Shown piece by piece: positions 11,152 to 26,582 of a stretch of DNA of 64,000 nucleotides. The stretch covers positions 620,001 through 684,000 of the forward strand of contig JAHGAU010000028.1 of the NCBI GenBank assembly GCA_019925105.1, written 5' to 3'. Both the position numbers and the translations under genes were made by a program. This stretch comes from Niebla homalea. Its lineage: Eukaryota; Ascomycota; Lecanoromycetes; Lecanorales; Ramalinaceae. The notes under the pieces were generated by a model. That model was not told the DNA's origin, did no database searches, and saw only the letters and a program-made list of their open reading frames with translations. Position 1 is the first letter of the stretch. Each line of letters begins with the position of its first letter.

Positions 11152-12965
11152 AAAGGTTTATACCCGGATTTTTTATAGTTTTAAATAACGATTAATTTTA
11201 AATATTAATTTTTTAAGGCGTCCAGAAGTATTTACTTTATTATTTTATATATATTATATATATAAATATTTTGCTTTTTATTCCGTTATATATTAAATAT
11301 ATTATTTTTAATTCCGTATTAAAATTATTTACTTTAATTATATATATTTAAAGTTTTAATAACGTTAAATTTTATTAAGTAAATATTAATGTATTAACCT
11401 TAAAATTATGAAATTTATTACGTTATTTACTTAGCTTTTTAATTTCTTAAAGTTTATAAAATCAGTTATTTATAAGTTTATAATTTAATTAAATTATAAA
11501 AGATTTTTAACTTTATTAATATCTTTAAAGAACTTATAATATATTAATCCGGTAATATATTTAATTTCCCGCTATAATTATTAACCGCTTTAATTTTAAA
11601 TCCTTTATTTAAAGTATTAAAGAAAAAAACGTTTAACCGGAAAATTATTTTTTTATTAAAATTATATTATTAAAATAACGAAATATTATTACTTCTTTAT
11701 TAATAATTCTTTTATAATAAGTTATTAAACTTTCCTTATTATTTAAGAAACTTTAATTCCGAATAATTTAAATTAATTAATTCGTTTTTTAAGTTAATAT
11801 ATTAAAGTACGTTTTTTACTTTAACGTTTTATATTTTAATTAAATTATTAAGCCCCGTTTTTATATTTAAAATATTAAACTTTAAATTATTAATTTTTAC
11901 TTTGAATAAAATAACGTAATAATTAAAGGGTTTAACCTTTATATTTTATAGTATATTTTTTAATTTAAAGAAAATAATTTAAGCGGATTAATAATTAAAG
12001 AAATTTAATTATAAAATAAATAATTATAAAAACGATTTAAAAATTATTAACTTAATTATTTATATTAAAGTATTAAATATAATCCTTATAAATAATATAA
12101 TTAAATAAGTAGAATTTTATTTAAAAGTAATCCGTTTATTCTTAAAATTAAGCTTTATTTAAAATATTATTATTTAATTAAGGTTATAATTTTATAAGAG
12201 GTTCCTTTTATATATTATTAAAGTAATTATTATTTTTATCGATATTTAAATTATAAAATTAAAATAAAATTAAGGAAAATTATTATTAACTTACTATAAA
12301 CGTACTTTAAGACTTATATAATGTATAAGGATTAAAAATAAATTAATATTAAAAATAATTTTAATATTAAGTAAATTAAACGCTTTAAAATTAATCTTCT
12401 TTAATTTAATACTTTAAGTTTTTATTAAGGGATTGTTAAATTTTATAATCTGAAAAAAAGTAATTTAAGGAATAATATCTTTAAATTAATCCCTTAAGTT
12501 AATTTATACCTTAATAAAAGAAATATACCGGATAAAAGTAAAAATTAAGAAACTTTTTATAAAGGAATATTAAGTTAATAAATTAAAATTCCTAAAAAAT
12601 ATATATATAATAATTATATATTATAATAAATAAAAGTAATATTTATTTTATATTATGCTTTAACTTATTAATTAAAAAAGCTTAAAGTATTTATTATATA
12701 ATTAAAGAAGTTTAAAATATTTATTATATAATTTATAAAAATAATTATTATTATTAAGTTTAAGATTTATAAAGATTTATAAGAATTAGCTTTTTCTTAA
12801 ATAAATAATTATAAATAAAATTATCCTCCGTTTATAAAGTAATCCTTATTATTTAATTTAAATTAAAGCAATTTCAAAAAGTTTTTATTTAAGTTTTAAG
12901 CTTTACTTAAAGAATTACCGGAGAAAACTATATTAATAAACCAGTTTATAAATAATTTAATAAAG

Positions 12966-13121
12966 TATTATGTGCATACATAGCATGGGGGATACCAGGG
13001 AGCATTCATAGGTATAGGACACTCTTTATACGTAGAGGACAGATAATCCTTAAGATCTTATCTGTATTCAGGTAGAATTATTATTTATATATTATTATAC
13101 TTTTTGGTTTATACATTAATA
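12966..13121 (+). repeat. 5' LTR of nested element
   Basis: 156 bp, aligned without gaps to 19689-19844. The left half keeps C/G-rich text (tgtgcatacatagcatgggg) while the right half is A/T-converted. Confidence 0.85.
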
Positions 13122-16100
13122 AATAATAGTAATAATTATTTATATTAATATTATATTAATATATATCGTAAGATCCGTTAATATAAATTGAAGTATTAAT
13201 TTATTAACTATAGCGGATACTTCCCTTATAATAATATTAAAGGTATTAACTTTATATCCTTTGGAATACCGCCTTTAATTCGCTTTTAAATATTTTTAAA
13301 GAAAAACCAGAAACGGTATTATAAAGAAAATATATATATTATAGGCTTCTTAAGTATTATTGGATTTTAATATTATTATTTTAATATATTAATTAAACGC
13401 TTTATTAAAATCCGGTAACTTAATAATTATAGCGATTTTATATTTAACTTCGGAAAAAATCGTTTAAATAATTAAGAATAATTAACGATTAAATAACTTA
13501 AGAATTATATTTATTATAAATAGATTATTTCGGTTAAAATCTTTTAAAGTTATAGAATTTATTACTTTTCTTAATTTAATTCTTAAAAATTAAATTTTAG
13601 ACTTTTTAATATTTTAACGTAATTTATTATATTTTAAAGATACTTTATTATTATTATAATTATTATATAAATTATTATCGACCTTAATAAAGTTAAGTAG
13701 GTTTAAATTACGTTAATATAATTAAAGTCCTTAAAAACTTAATATTATAAAATTATTATTTTTATTAAATAGTTTTCTACCTTTATAGTAACTATTAAAT
13801 TTACCTTTTATATTAACGTTAATATTATAATACTCCCCTCCGGTTTTAAGTATTAAACTTAAATTTATTATATTAAATAAAAAGTATTTTTATTAAAAAA
13901 GCAATTTTTACTTAATTTATTAATCCGCTTAATCGGTTAAAAATAATAGGTTTTACTAAAAAATAAATAATATAATTACGGGGTATAATTTAAGAATTAA
14001 TTCCCGTTATTATATAAGGTTAATAATAAAATAATCTTAATAATAATTTATTCTTTTTTCTTAATAACGTAATATAATTAATAAAAGGCTTATAATTAAA
14101 TTAATTAATAAATTTTAATCTTGGTAATATCGGATTTTTTAATCCTTTTTATAAAAATAAGTCCTTTAATATAGCTCTTATAATTAAGTATTCTGGGAAG
14201 TATATTTTTTTCCGGGATATATATATTTTTATTAATTAATTAAAGGATATTATTTAAATAATAAATATATAATTATTACGGAATAATTTATAATTATATT
14301 TAAAAGGTACCGCTTTAAAATAATATACTATAGAGTTATTAAATACCGAGAAATAACTTATTAAATATAATAACGGTTTAATTAAATGGACTTTTTAGAT
14401 TATTATTAAATTTAAGTTACTTTAATAAGTCAGTTTAAATATTCTGGTTATTAAAAAGTATATTATAAATAATATTTTTCGGAATTGGGAGCCCTATAAA
14501 TATATATAAATTATTTTATAGGCTATATATACGTTGAATTTTAATAATATTTAAAATTAACTTACGTTTATTTATAGCGGATTAAATTTAAAATTTTAAT
14601 AAGATTTATAATTATTAATTATAATTATCATTATTAATAATTACCTTAAGTTTATAAATAAATTTAAATATAATTAATAAATTTACATTATTAAATATTA
14701 CGTACCTTTATAGATATATCCGTAAAATCATAGAACGGATACGTTATTTTAAGGTAACCGGAATTTTATAGAAAATTTAGAAACCGGTCCTTTTTCTTAA
14801 TTATTAACGTTATCTTTTTAAACGTATAAATAAAATAAAGCTTATAATATATATCCTTAAAAAAAAGGATAGCAATAATTACCTTTAACGTCGTAAAAGA
14901 AAATATTAATATTAAACTAAGGAAAATTAAAGCCCTTAAAAAAAAAGTCCGATTTTAAATATTAAATATACTATATAAAATAAAAGGCTAATTAAGCCTT
15001 TATATTTAAGGATAAAAAAAAAGAATATATTATTTAATAAAAAAGAATTAAAAAGATCTTAAAATAATAATAATTTTATTATAGAAGAAATATATTTTAT
15101 ATATTTATTCCCCGTACGTTATTAATATATTAAATACGTATTAAAATACTTATTATAAAATAAACTTTTTATTTATTTTAAATATAATTGCTAAAAATTA
15201 AAAAGAGTAAACTTAAGTATTTTTAAGATTTTTCCGCTGAATTAATGGATTTAATCCGTTAATAATTAATATATATAAGTTTAATAAATTAATAATATAT
15301 TATTTATAATTATTAACTTTACCGTAATAAAGAATATATACCTTATAAACTTTATTTTTAAAGTATATTAATATATTATAAGTAAAGTTTAATTTACCCT
15401 TAATTTATCCGTAATAGACTTTTATATAAATAACGGGTATTTTATTATAATTATTAATCGTAATATTATATTCTTTTAAATTTTAAATTTAAATTTTAAA
15501 ATCCAGAAATTACTTAAGTTAATTCCGGTTATAAGTATTAATAATTTTAAGTTAATTATTAATAAATTTATAATATTTAACTTATTCTTCTTAAGGGAGA
15601 AAAATATAATATTTACCTTAAGAAAAATTTTAATTAAAATTTATTTAATACGTAATTTACCTATTAATATTTTAATCGTTATTAATATTATAATTCTTAA
15701 TAAAATAATAATTAATTTTAATAATTAAAAATATATTATTAATATTTATAAAAATATAAATATTAAAATAACTATTTTTACAAAGGAAGTAACGTAATTA
15801 TAACGTATAATTTACGTAAAGTAGCAAATTTGGATCTTAATTTATAGTACGGTATAAATATTAATTATATATTAAAAAAAAGGGACTTTAAAAGAATTAT
15901 TAAAATCCCGGGATTTTATCTTTAAACTATAATTAATATTGTCTTATAATCTTAGATTCCGAAGTAACGTATTTATATATATTGTTAACTTAAAAATATT
16001 AATTATTTAAATTAAAAACGATATTAATTAAAAAGTTAATTTATTACGTAAAATAAAATTTAAAATTTTATATAATTTACCCCCGTAATTTTACTATATA

Positions 16101-16299
16101 GTAATCTTAAGTTTAATAATATTACTCGTTATTTACAGATAAAGAACTTAAAAATTTAAGTTATAAATTTATAAAGTTATTATAATAATAATAGTAATCC
16201 TTATACTCTCCGGAATAATTTTTATAATTTTTAATTATTTAAAGATTTACTTAAACCGGTTATTATAAATTAATAACCGTAAAAAATAGGTTTTATTTA

Positions 16300-19200
16300 A
16301 TAACGTTAAAATTTATATATATAACGGAGATATATAAGTTTAATTAAGTAATATTATTAAAGAATTTAATAATATCTTTAAAAATAACGGTATTATAATT
16401 AATATTCCAGAAAATTAATATATATTTATTAATTTTTAATTTAATATAATTATTAAACTTAAAAAAGTATATAATATTAAGCGTAAAAATTAAAAAATTA
16501 TAAATTAAACTTTAAATAAAATATATAATAAAAGTAAGCTATATTTATTTATATAATTTACGGAATTTTTATATTTTACTTTTATTATTTAATGCGATAC
16601 TTTAAACGGACGTAAGGGCCGTATTATAATTAATATTTAATTATTTAATAAAATAAAGATTTCCGATTTATACTTACTATTATTATAATAAGAAATAATT
16701 TCTTTAATTATAAGTTATAAATATATTATTATAATTAATACCCGCGGTTATTTCTATTAATTTCTTATACGTAAATCCGATTAATATAAACTTTATATTA
16801 TTTCCTATAAAGGTTAAAAGGAATCTTTAGTTATATTAATAGATTTTAAAGGTAATTTTTTATATATATAAAGATAAATAAATAATATATTATATTTAAT
16901 ATAAGATTTTACGTAAATATTTATAAATAATATAATTATTTTTAATTATTTATTAAAAAAACATGTTATTTACCTACGTTAAATTTTTTAGATTCTTAAA
17001 GATAAATACGTAAATTTTTTACCGATAAAATTATTTATCGGTTACTTTATAATTAAGCTCCTTAATTAATAAATCAATTCTTTAAAAATATTTATATTTA
17101 ATAATAAAATTAAGGTTATATAAAACCTTAAATTTCCCGATTTATTAAGAAACCTTAAAGTTTTCCTTAATTTTATAAATTAATTATATACCGGAGTAAA
17201 GAATTATACTTAATATATTACTCCGCTTTAAGTACGTAAAACCTCTTTTATTATAGATTTAAGAAAAGCAGATCTAAAATATACTGGTTTACGCCGTAAA
17301 TAAAGGATATTTCGGATTAAGTTTATATTTACTTAAAAAAAAGACCGTACTTTTAAGGATTTAAAAAACGCGTTTTCAGAACCGTTATTTTTTATATATT
17401 ATAATCTTAATCGACTTTTATTTATTAATATTAATATATTAAAGGAATTAAATATTATAACTATAATATATTATATTAAGGATAATTTATTACTTTATAA
17501 TATTACGGAAACCAATAATTTATTAAAAATTATACGTAATAAAGTATAATTAATAATATTCCTTAATAAAAGCTTAAATATAACTAAGAAAAATTATTAA
17601 TTTACGGAATTAAAGACTACGGGTATAATCTGGATTATACGTAAAATTAAATACTTAATTAAAATAAATTATTATAAATTTAGCTATATAATCTTTATAA
17701 ATTATAACGTAATTATTAATATCTTTAAATAAATTAATTTAAAGACCTTTATAATTAATAAACTTAATTTCTGTTTAATTTATACGTTATAATATTTATC
17801 GATATTTAATATTTTATTACGTTATAAATCGGGTTTAATAAATATTATTCTTAATATATTTTTACGATTAATTAATAATACGTAAACTTTATTTATAGAA
17901 ATCGGAATTCTTAATAACGTAAATAATAATAAATTAATTATTCTTTATTATATTTATATCTTAAATAAATTTAAAGAATAAATTAAAAAAGAATATATAA
18001 AAAATAAAATATAAATAAAATTATAGAAAGTCTTAATAATTAAAGAAGAGTTAAATTTATAAAATATGAAAATTAAATTACGCTTTATATTAAAGGACGG
18101 CCTTATTTATAATTTAAAATCCATTAATTATTTATTATGATTATATATACTTAATAAACTTAAAAAGATAATCTTTTAATAAATATATAATAGTTTATTA
18201 TATAATAACTTTAACCGATTTTACGATAAATTAATAAACTTAATATATCTGCTTAAGTTAAGTAAATAATTACGGAAATATATTGTATATTACCTTAAGT
18301 ATAACCTTAATTAAATTAAAAAATATATACCCTATAAATTACTTTAATTAATTTTAAGTTCATTAATTATTTTTTATATTATTTATATAAACTTTATTAT
18401 CGCTTTATTAAATTAATATAATTACGATATACTCCTTATTATTACCGATACGTTCTTTAAACGGGTATTTTTACTCCTTAATAATATTAAATTTAAGGTT
18501 AATAATTAAGTAAAATTATTATTAATAGAATTAATAAAATAAAATTAAAATATTCCCTCCGATATTATATTAAATAAAAATTATAAATTTATTTCCGTAT
18601 TTTAAAAATCTATATTTAAAGAAATAGATATTTATATTCTTACGTTTAACGTATATTACCTTTAAATTAACGGTTAATTAAAACGGATTAATTAAACGGT
18701 TAAAATCGTATTATATTACTTTATAATTACGTATCCGGATTATAATTAAATAGATATTATCCTATATATTTAAAGTATCTTAAATAATTTAAAATCGGTA
18801 TTAACTAAATTTACTTTAAATAAAATTTATTATAATATAAATATTTATAACCCCTCAAATTTTTTAATAATCTTTTTAATTCTTAAGTACAATATATTTT
18901 AATTATAAAATTATAAAGAAATATAGAACGTATTAAAATTTACGTAAATAATAGTTAAATTCCGGTATAATTAAAGTTATAAATTAATTTAATTTAATAT
19001 TAATAATTTAGTTTATTTAAAATTATATTATAAATATAATATCTTTAATATTAAAAATTATAAACTATATTAATAATACGCCGGACCTTTCTTTATTATT
19101 AAGAAAATCAATTACCTTATATATAAGCTTAAATTACCCGTTAATATAAAGATAATACCGGTTATTTTAATTAATATACTTAAGTTAATTAATAACTTAA

Positions 19201-19577
19201 TAAAAAACCCTTTTAATAAATAACTTAATTATAACGCGCCGTTTATACTTAAAGTAAATTCCGAGAATAAAAAAAAGTATATTATTAAAAGGATTATTCA
19301 TAAAGAAAGAGATAATAAATACTTAATTAAATAAGCTACTTAAAGTATAGAATATAATAGTAAGCTTCCGTTATTAAAGTTATATCCAGATTTACTACGT
19401 GAATTCCATATTATCTATCCTGAATTTAATAATGTTATTATTACCCGTCGTAATAAACCTTATATTATTTTATCGTAATTATTAACGCCTATTAAAATAA
19501 TACCCTTATTATTTACCAGCATTTTTTATACGCTTTATTTTAAACGTAATCGCGGCCGCCCCCGTAAAATCGGGTAA
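16300..19577 (+). pseudogene. Gypsy pol relic: reverse transcriptase, integrase C-terminus, chromodomain
   Basis: Readable as a decayed plus-strand frame. GRKGR at 16608 marks an RT fingers segment. F-I-N-N at 16920-16931 stands where gypsy RTs have the catalytic Asp-Asp, so both Asp codons now read Asn, as RIP on the opposite strand would cause. YAGPF at 19077 marks the integrase C-terminal (GPY/F-like) region. A chromodomain-like segment follows from about 19278, and the frame ends with NRGRPRKIG, an AT-hook-like basic tail. All anchors share one frame over almost 3 kb. Stops are frequent, and no function is possible. Confidence 0.75.
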
Positions 19578-19688
19578 GATTTTAGCATAAAAACATAAGT
19601 ATATCGTATTATTAAGTATTAATATTTATATTGATATATTAAGGTAAACGTTACTATAAGTAGTGGCCTTTTTTCTTTTAATAATATT

Positions 19689-19844
19689 TATTATATATAT
19701 ATATAGCATAAGGGATACCAGGGAGTATTTATAGGTATAGGACACTCTTTATACGTAGAGGACAAATGATCCTTAAGATCCCATCTGCATTTAGGTAGAA
19801 TCATCATTCATATATTATCACACTTTTTGGTCCATACACCAACA
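19689..19844 (+). repeat. 3' LTR of nested element
   Basis: 156 bp. The left (inner) half is A/T-converted and the right (outer) half keeps catctgcatttagg and ggtccatacaccaaca. It is the mirror image of the pattern in the 5' LTR. Confidence 0.85.
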
Positions 19845-22319
19845 TAAAGTAATTAATTATAAATAATAATTTATTATATATTTAATACGGAAAATATAAT
19901 TATAATTTTAATAAATATAAAAATAAAGAATTATTATAATAAGAACGGACTTATTTAAAGTCTATTATATTCGGAAGTATATTATAAGTAAATATTATTT
20001 CTTTTAATATTTTAAAGCTTAAACTTTATAATAATACCTTAAATAAAATTTTATTTTATAAATAAGTTATTTTAATTATTATTTACGCCCCGGAGTTATT
20101 TATTATTAGTAATATTATATAGAGTTTAAGTAAATTAAATAATTTATAGAATTAATTAAAAAAAGAAAATAGACCTTAAGTAGACCATATTAAAATAAAA
20201 TTAAAGAAAGATTTACGTTTAATAAATAAGCCCGTTAAAACTTAAAGCCTTTAATATTTTATAAGGTTAAAAACGAAATAAAGGATAATAAACCTAAAAG
20301 AAAGGGTCAGAAAAAACATAATAAGAAAATTAAGCTTTAATTTTTAATTAAAATATTTAACGCAAAAATAAGAAAATATAAATTACTTATCTTTATTTAA
20401 GAATTATTATCATTTAATATTAAAAACCTTACGTAAATAAATTTTTTTTATTAATCGCTTATAATATTATAAGAAATAAAGCGGTTATTTATACGGATAA
20501 TAAAGAAAACTTTAAAGTAAAAAAGTAAAGTTAAAAATATTATTTTATTAATTATAATCCTTATTATAGGTTAAAATCTTAATTTCCCCGTATTATTTTA
20601 TTAATATTTTAAAGGGTATTAACCTGGTTTAATTATTATATTAAATATTAAGCCGTTATTTTATAATTTTACTTTAACTTTTTCATCCCTTAAAATATTT
20701 AAATTAACTTTATAATTACCGGAATATTAAATAATTTTTATATAAAGTTTCTTTAAATTATAATAAAGAATAAAAAAGCATTTTACGTATAATATATTAT
20801 TAATACTTTAAGGAAGAAATATATTTTAAATAAAATAATTATTTAAATAAATTAAAATGCCGAGTTAAATATTATATTTAAAGGGTTAATTTAAAAACTA
20901 TCCTTTAAATTATATCCTTTAATAAAGATTAATTTTAAAGGCTTATTTGTATAAACCGTTAATTACCGTAATTATATACTTTATTTCTGGGTTTTTTTAG
21001 ATATTATTATTAAAAATATTATTAAGAATATTTATTACTTAATCGCACTAGAAGTTATAGTTATTAATGAAACAGGTTAGGTAAGTTAACTAAGTTTTTT
21101 ACTTAAATTACCGTAACTATAAAATATAAATATTTATATTTTGATTTAAAAGTTATTTATTATAATTAAGGATATTTTAATAAGTAAAAAACCTTAAGAT
21201 ATAATGGGACCTGAATTAATATTCTATAAGGACTATAATTTAATCCTTTATCTTAAATTACTTATAAGGTAAAAATTATTAACGAATAATAAAGCGGATT
21301 CCTTTAATTTAAAGTTAAACTTTAATAATTTAAATAATCTTTTTAATATTAATAACTTAAAGCCGCTTTTTTAATAAGTCTTTAATATAACTTTAAATTA
21401 CTAAGATATTAATATTAAAATAAAGTACTCCTAAGCCCTTTAAACGTCTAACTAATATCCCCGAAGCTAGAGAAAACCTTACCTTTAATTTAAATATATT
21501 CAATAATAAGTCGGTTTATTTTAATTTTCTTAATTTAACCTATTAATCTTATTTTAAAATTAATTAAAGTCTAAATACTAAATCCTTTATTATTATTAAT
21601 TTATTAATTTATATTATTACCAGGATTCTTATTATTATATTTTAAAGTATCCGGAATATTAAGTTTTTATTTAAAAGTATATACGTAAAATTAAAATTTA
21701 ATTTAAAATTTATATTTACATTAATTAATTAATAAAACGTTTTTTATAAGTATAATATTTAAAGCATTCTTAAGATATTAGGAAATAAACGTTTTCTTTA
21801 TTTATAAAGTATACCGTTTATAACCGGATAAAATAATTTCTTTTATTAAACTTAAAAAATAGGTTAAAGAATTAAAATTGGAAAAAGTGCTTAAACCACT
21901 CATATTAATTAAAGCCGATCGGATCCGTATTTTTTAATTATTTTATTAATATAAATATTTAAATAAAAAGGATTTAATAAATCTTTTATATATAGATTTA
22001 ATAATATATAAGATCTATATAAATCTTAAAATAAGATCGTATATTATCAAGAATTAAAAACGCTAAGCTTTATATATAAAATAATAAATAAAGAAAATAA
22101 CCTCGGATAAGATATTAAAAAGAATTTATAAATTAACTATAATAATAAATGGTTAACTATTTTAATAGAATTTAAGGCTTATAATAATTAATAAGGTTAA
22201 GAACTTAATATTAAACGATAAATTAAGAATAACAATTAATTATTTAAGAGTTAATAAGTTATTTCTTAAAGCTTACCTTAAAAGATACTTAAATATCTAT
22301 AATTATTTATTTAACTTAA

Positions 22320-22700
22320 AGTACGGATATTTATTTTTAGCCGACTTAAAGTATATATACTTAATAGTTCCGTTATATATAAATTATCGATATTTCTTTA
22401 CTTTTTCGGTTCTAAGGTTTAATTAGCTATAGTCTATATATATATAATAAGGTTCATAATTAATAGGCTTTATAATAATTAAATTAATATATTATACTTT
22501 CGGATTTATCTTATTATTAAAATTAAAACCGTTTTTATTTTACTTAATAAGCTTAAATTATTTATTACCCCTTATATTTTATATAGATAATTTCTTTAAC
22601 GGATTTAAGGATTTTAAGGAATAATTTACTTTTTACGGGATTATTTTTTTCCTTATTATAAATAAGTATATTTACTATTATTATTTAAGAAGCTCCGGTT
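22320..22700 (+). pseudogene. Reverse transcriptase relic of the outer gypsy element
   Basis: A plus-strand frame gives ADLK at 22340-22351 and, 79 codons later without a shift, FYIDNFF with YIDN at 22580-22591, in the place of the RT catalytic Y-x-D-D. The second Asp reads Asn, again a G-to-A change. The intervening residues fit a gypsy RT of a type different from the nested element. RNase H and integrase should follow in 22.7-24.4 kb, but I could not anchor them. Confidence 0.6.
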
Positions 22701-25700
22701 ATTTACTTTATAAATTAAAGTATTTAAAGTAACTTATAAAATAGGAAATAAAGTTTATATTATTAAAGAATAAATTAAAAAGATTATTAAATAATTAACT
22801 TTAATCGATTAAAAGGGCGTTAAAAGCTTTTTAAGAATGATAATTATAACTTATCGCTAAATTAAGAATTTTATAAAGTATATACGTCCCTTAATTAAAC
22901 TTATTAATAAAGTACCTTAAAAGTAAGGAAATATTAAATAATTATCCTTTAAGCTTTTAAAGATTTTTTATATTATTAAAATTAATATAAATAAAATTAA
23001 TTTACTTAAAACTAATTTATTTTTATATTAATACTTTAATATTTATAGTTAATTTATTAATTATATAAATAAATAATATTATTAAAATTAAAGTATTAAT
23101 CTTATTTAATTTATTTTTATTTAATACTTTATAAAGGAAATATCTTATATATAAATGGGAACTATATACGATTATTAGATTCTATTTAAAGTACGATTAC
23201 CTATTAAAGTACTTATATATACCCATAATTATTTATATAAATTATAGGTTATTAACGTATTTCTTTAAATTAAATCTTTAAAAAAGAATTTATAGTTATT
23301 AAGCGGATATTATAAGAAAATTAAATGTTATTATTATATATATCCTTAATTATTAAAATAAAGTTATAAACGGATTATTAAGGACTTTTTTTTTAAAAGA
23401 CTATTCTGATAATATTTTAATTATTATTACTTATAAATACTTAAATTTAAATGGTTTTATTTAAGTATAAAAAAATAAAAAATATAACTTTTAAACGTTC
23501 CTTTAAGAAATATTAAACTTTAAACGTAAAAAAATTATTAATGAAAAGATATTTTAAGGAGTAAATATATTTATTATAGTTATAGGAAATAAAGTATTTA
23601 AAGTTAAAGTAAATTTAATATTTAATAATTAAAAAAAAGTATATTATTAATACGGTTAATTTTATAGAATTTATAATTATTTAATATTAAGAATTAAACC
23701 CTTTTTAAAAAAGCTATAAAAATCTCTTAATTTTTAAATATTAAATAATTAATTTTAATTTAATTATTAAGGAAGGATATATCCGTATATATTATAAATA
23801 AAAGTCTTCTTAATATTAAATAAAATATATAATGAATTAAACTATTAAGGTTATATTAATATCCTTACTTAACTTAAAAATTATTATTAATTTATAAAGT
23901 CTATAAATATTAATACGTATATTTAAAAATACTTAAAATACGTAAAATACGGCCTTATTATTTAAAGTTAATTACTTTAATTTATATATATAACTTATCC
24001 GTTTTAATTACTTAAAATAAATTTTATAAGATTATTATTAATTAATTACCGTAATTCCCGATATATACTTAATATTTATTATTATTTTTCAAGGTTTATA
24101 ATATTATTTATAATTAAATTAAATTAAATAATAAAAGTAATTAAATCTTTTTATTAATATTCTAATTATTTTAAAAGCCCGATTATATATATTATAATAA
24201 AAAATTATATTTTTTAAATAATATTTTGAGTATTTTCCTTTTAAATAAAAAAATTATTATTTTATATAATCCGTCCGGAGTTAAAAATATTATTAATATA
24301 ATTAAAGGAAATAATTGTTTACTTAAAAATATATTAAGGAAGGATACGGAATTATTAAAATAGGACGAAAGATTATTTAAGGGAATATATAAAGTAAATA
24401 ATAGAATTATTAAGTATTTATAAATATTATTTACTTTAATTTTATTTAAATTATTAAACCTTTAATTTATTTAAGTTTTTATATTAATAACGTTATTTAA
24501 GAAAAATATTTATAAATAAATATATTAATTAAATAATCCGGTTTCTTATATTTTAAAGATATTAAATTATATCTTTTATAAAACGTATCTTTAAGATATT
24601 ATTAATTAAAAATCCAAAAAATAGAAAACGCGTAAAATAATCCGTTATAATAAAAGAGTACGGGAAGTCCGCTTTAAAGCTTAAGATTTTATTTTATTAT
24701 ATTAAAAGGATTTAATAAAATTTTAATTTTATTAATATAAATTATTCCGGGTTGTATATTATAATTCTTATAATATTTCTTTTATGCTTTAATAATTAAA
24801 TAATCGTAAAATAAAAAATATATTCCATAATAATTATTTAAAGTTATTTATATTATAACGTAATTACTTATTTTAAACCTTAAATAATTATATTTCTTCA
24901 ATAGTACTTCTTCTATAATATTAAAATATTAAAGCCCTTAAAGTTAAAACCTTAAATATTATATTAATTAACTTTTAATTATTAAAGAATAAGTAAATTA
25001 TTATTAATAAATATTTTAACCTATTATATTTTATAAATAAAGCTTAAGAAATTAAAAAATTTATTTTAAGGTTAAATATTAATTAAAATTTTATTTTATT
25101 TATTTACTTTTAAATTAAGACTTTAATTAACTATTTAATATATTCTTATACTTATAATTTTTATATTTTTTTAATTCGTTTAATAGTTTTATAACTCTTA
25201 TACCCTTTTAATTCGTTTATTAATTAAATAAAATAATATAAAATTAAAGTAAGATATTAAACCTTATTAAATCTAAAGCTAGTAAAATAAGGGGATTAAT
25301 AAATAAAGTTATAAGAAATAAAACTTTTATAAAAAGAATAATAATAACGGATACTATTAATAATAAGTTTAATAATTAAATTAATAACAATATTAATAAA
25401 AATAGTACTTTATCATTTAAGTGAATAAAAGTATTTATTAAGTTTAAAATTACTTATAAATTAAAAGCTACTTTTAAATTAAAAATAATAATAAGTAAAG
25501 TAAATAAAGTTTTTTAAATGCCTTTAAAAGACTTTTATATTTTATTAAAAGATATAAACTTTAATAATATTATAATAATAAATTAAGTTTTAATTTAAAG
25601 TATTATTATAAATAAATTATCTCTTAATAATGGTTATTTATTATAAAAGAAAATAACGATTATACCTTTTAATATTTATCTTAACTTTACTTTAATAAAT

Positions 25701-26487
25701 ACGATTATATTTATAACTTTAAAATCCGTAATTATTAAAAATATATATAAAATATAAAATAAATTATCTATAATTATAAAAACGGCTATAGGAAAAACTT
25801 TATTAATTAATTTTAATATAAATTATATATTAAAAATAAATGCTTTTTAAGATATAATTAAGGATTATATAAAGTAATTATTATTTATATTTAAACGTAA
25901 TTAAATAAGCTTTTTTATAAAAAAGATCGGGAAATAAGATTTATACTTATTATCTTAAGAGTTATTTTTAATTTTACTTTATAAAAGTAATTCCTTAAAA
26001 TATATATAAATTATAAATATAATAATAAATTAATAAGAAACTTATATATACTTAAAGCTTATATTTTAAAATACTTTAAAATTAAAAGCTATTTATAAAG
26101 TAAAAAAAATATTAATTTAAAGGTAAAATTAAGAGTAAATAATTAAAAGGATTTATATAATATATTTTTAATTTATAATTTTTTATATATAATATTAAAT
26201 AGAAATAGAATTTATTATACGTTAATTTATTATTAATATTAAGAATATTAGAATAGAACTTATTTTATATAATATAATTATTAATAACTTAACGGATTAA
26301 TTATATACAGAAAAAATAATTATCGTTTTATTAATAAAATTTATATTAAACTTATTTAAATTAATATTAATATTAAATAATAAGATTACTTATAATAAGG
26401 CTATTAATATATATAATTATATTAAGCAAGTAAATACGACTCCTTTAATAATAGGTAATTTAACTTTAATTATAATCGGTCCTATTA

Positions 26488-26582
26488 TTTAATTAACTTA
26501 ATTTATTGAATTAATTTAACTAGCTTAATTTGCTAAATTAATTTAATTAACTTAATCTGCCGGATTAATTTAATTAATATAA
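26488..26582. repeat. Short A/T-rich tandem repeat inside the outer element
   Basis: Three imperfect units of about 27 bp built around actTAATyTgcyrrATTAATTT. Units differ mainly by transitions, so they were probably identical before RIP. Confidence 0.5.

Larger units (their letters stand above)
12966..19844 (+). mobile_element. Nested Ty3/gypsy chromodomain-type LTR retrotransposon (RIP relic)
   Basis: 6,879 bp, inserted in the outer element. Its 156-bp LTRs are at 12966-13121 and 19689-19844, and the 5-bp target duplication TAAAG is at 12961-12965 and 19845-19849. A pol relic is readable on the plus strand in one frame, with many stops but no detected indel, from about 16.3 kb to a TAA at 19575-19577: reverse transcriptase, integrase C-terminus, chromodomain and a short basic tail. 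The gag/protease part (about 13.1-16.2 kb) is too degraded for me to resolve. The LTR does not start with canonical TG; that boundary is set by the target duplication and the equal LTR lengths. Confidence 0.85.
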
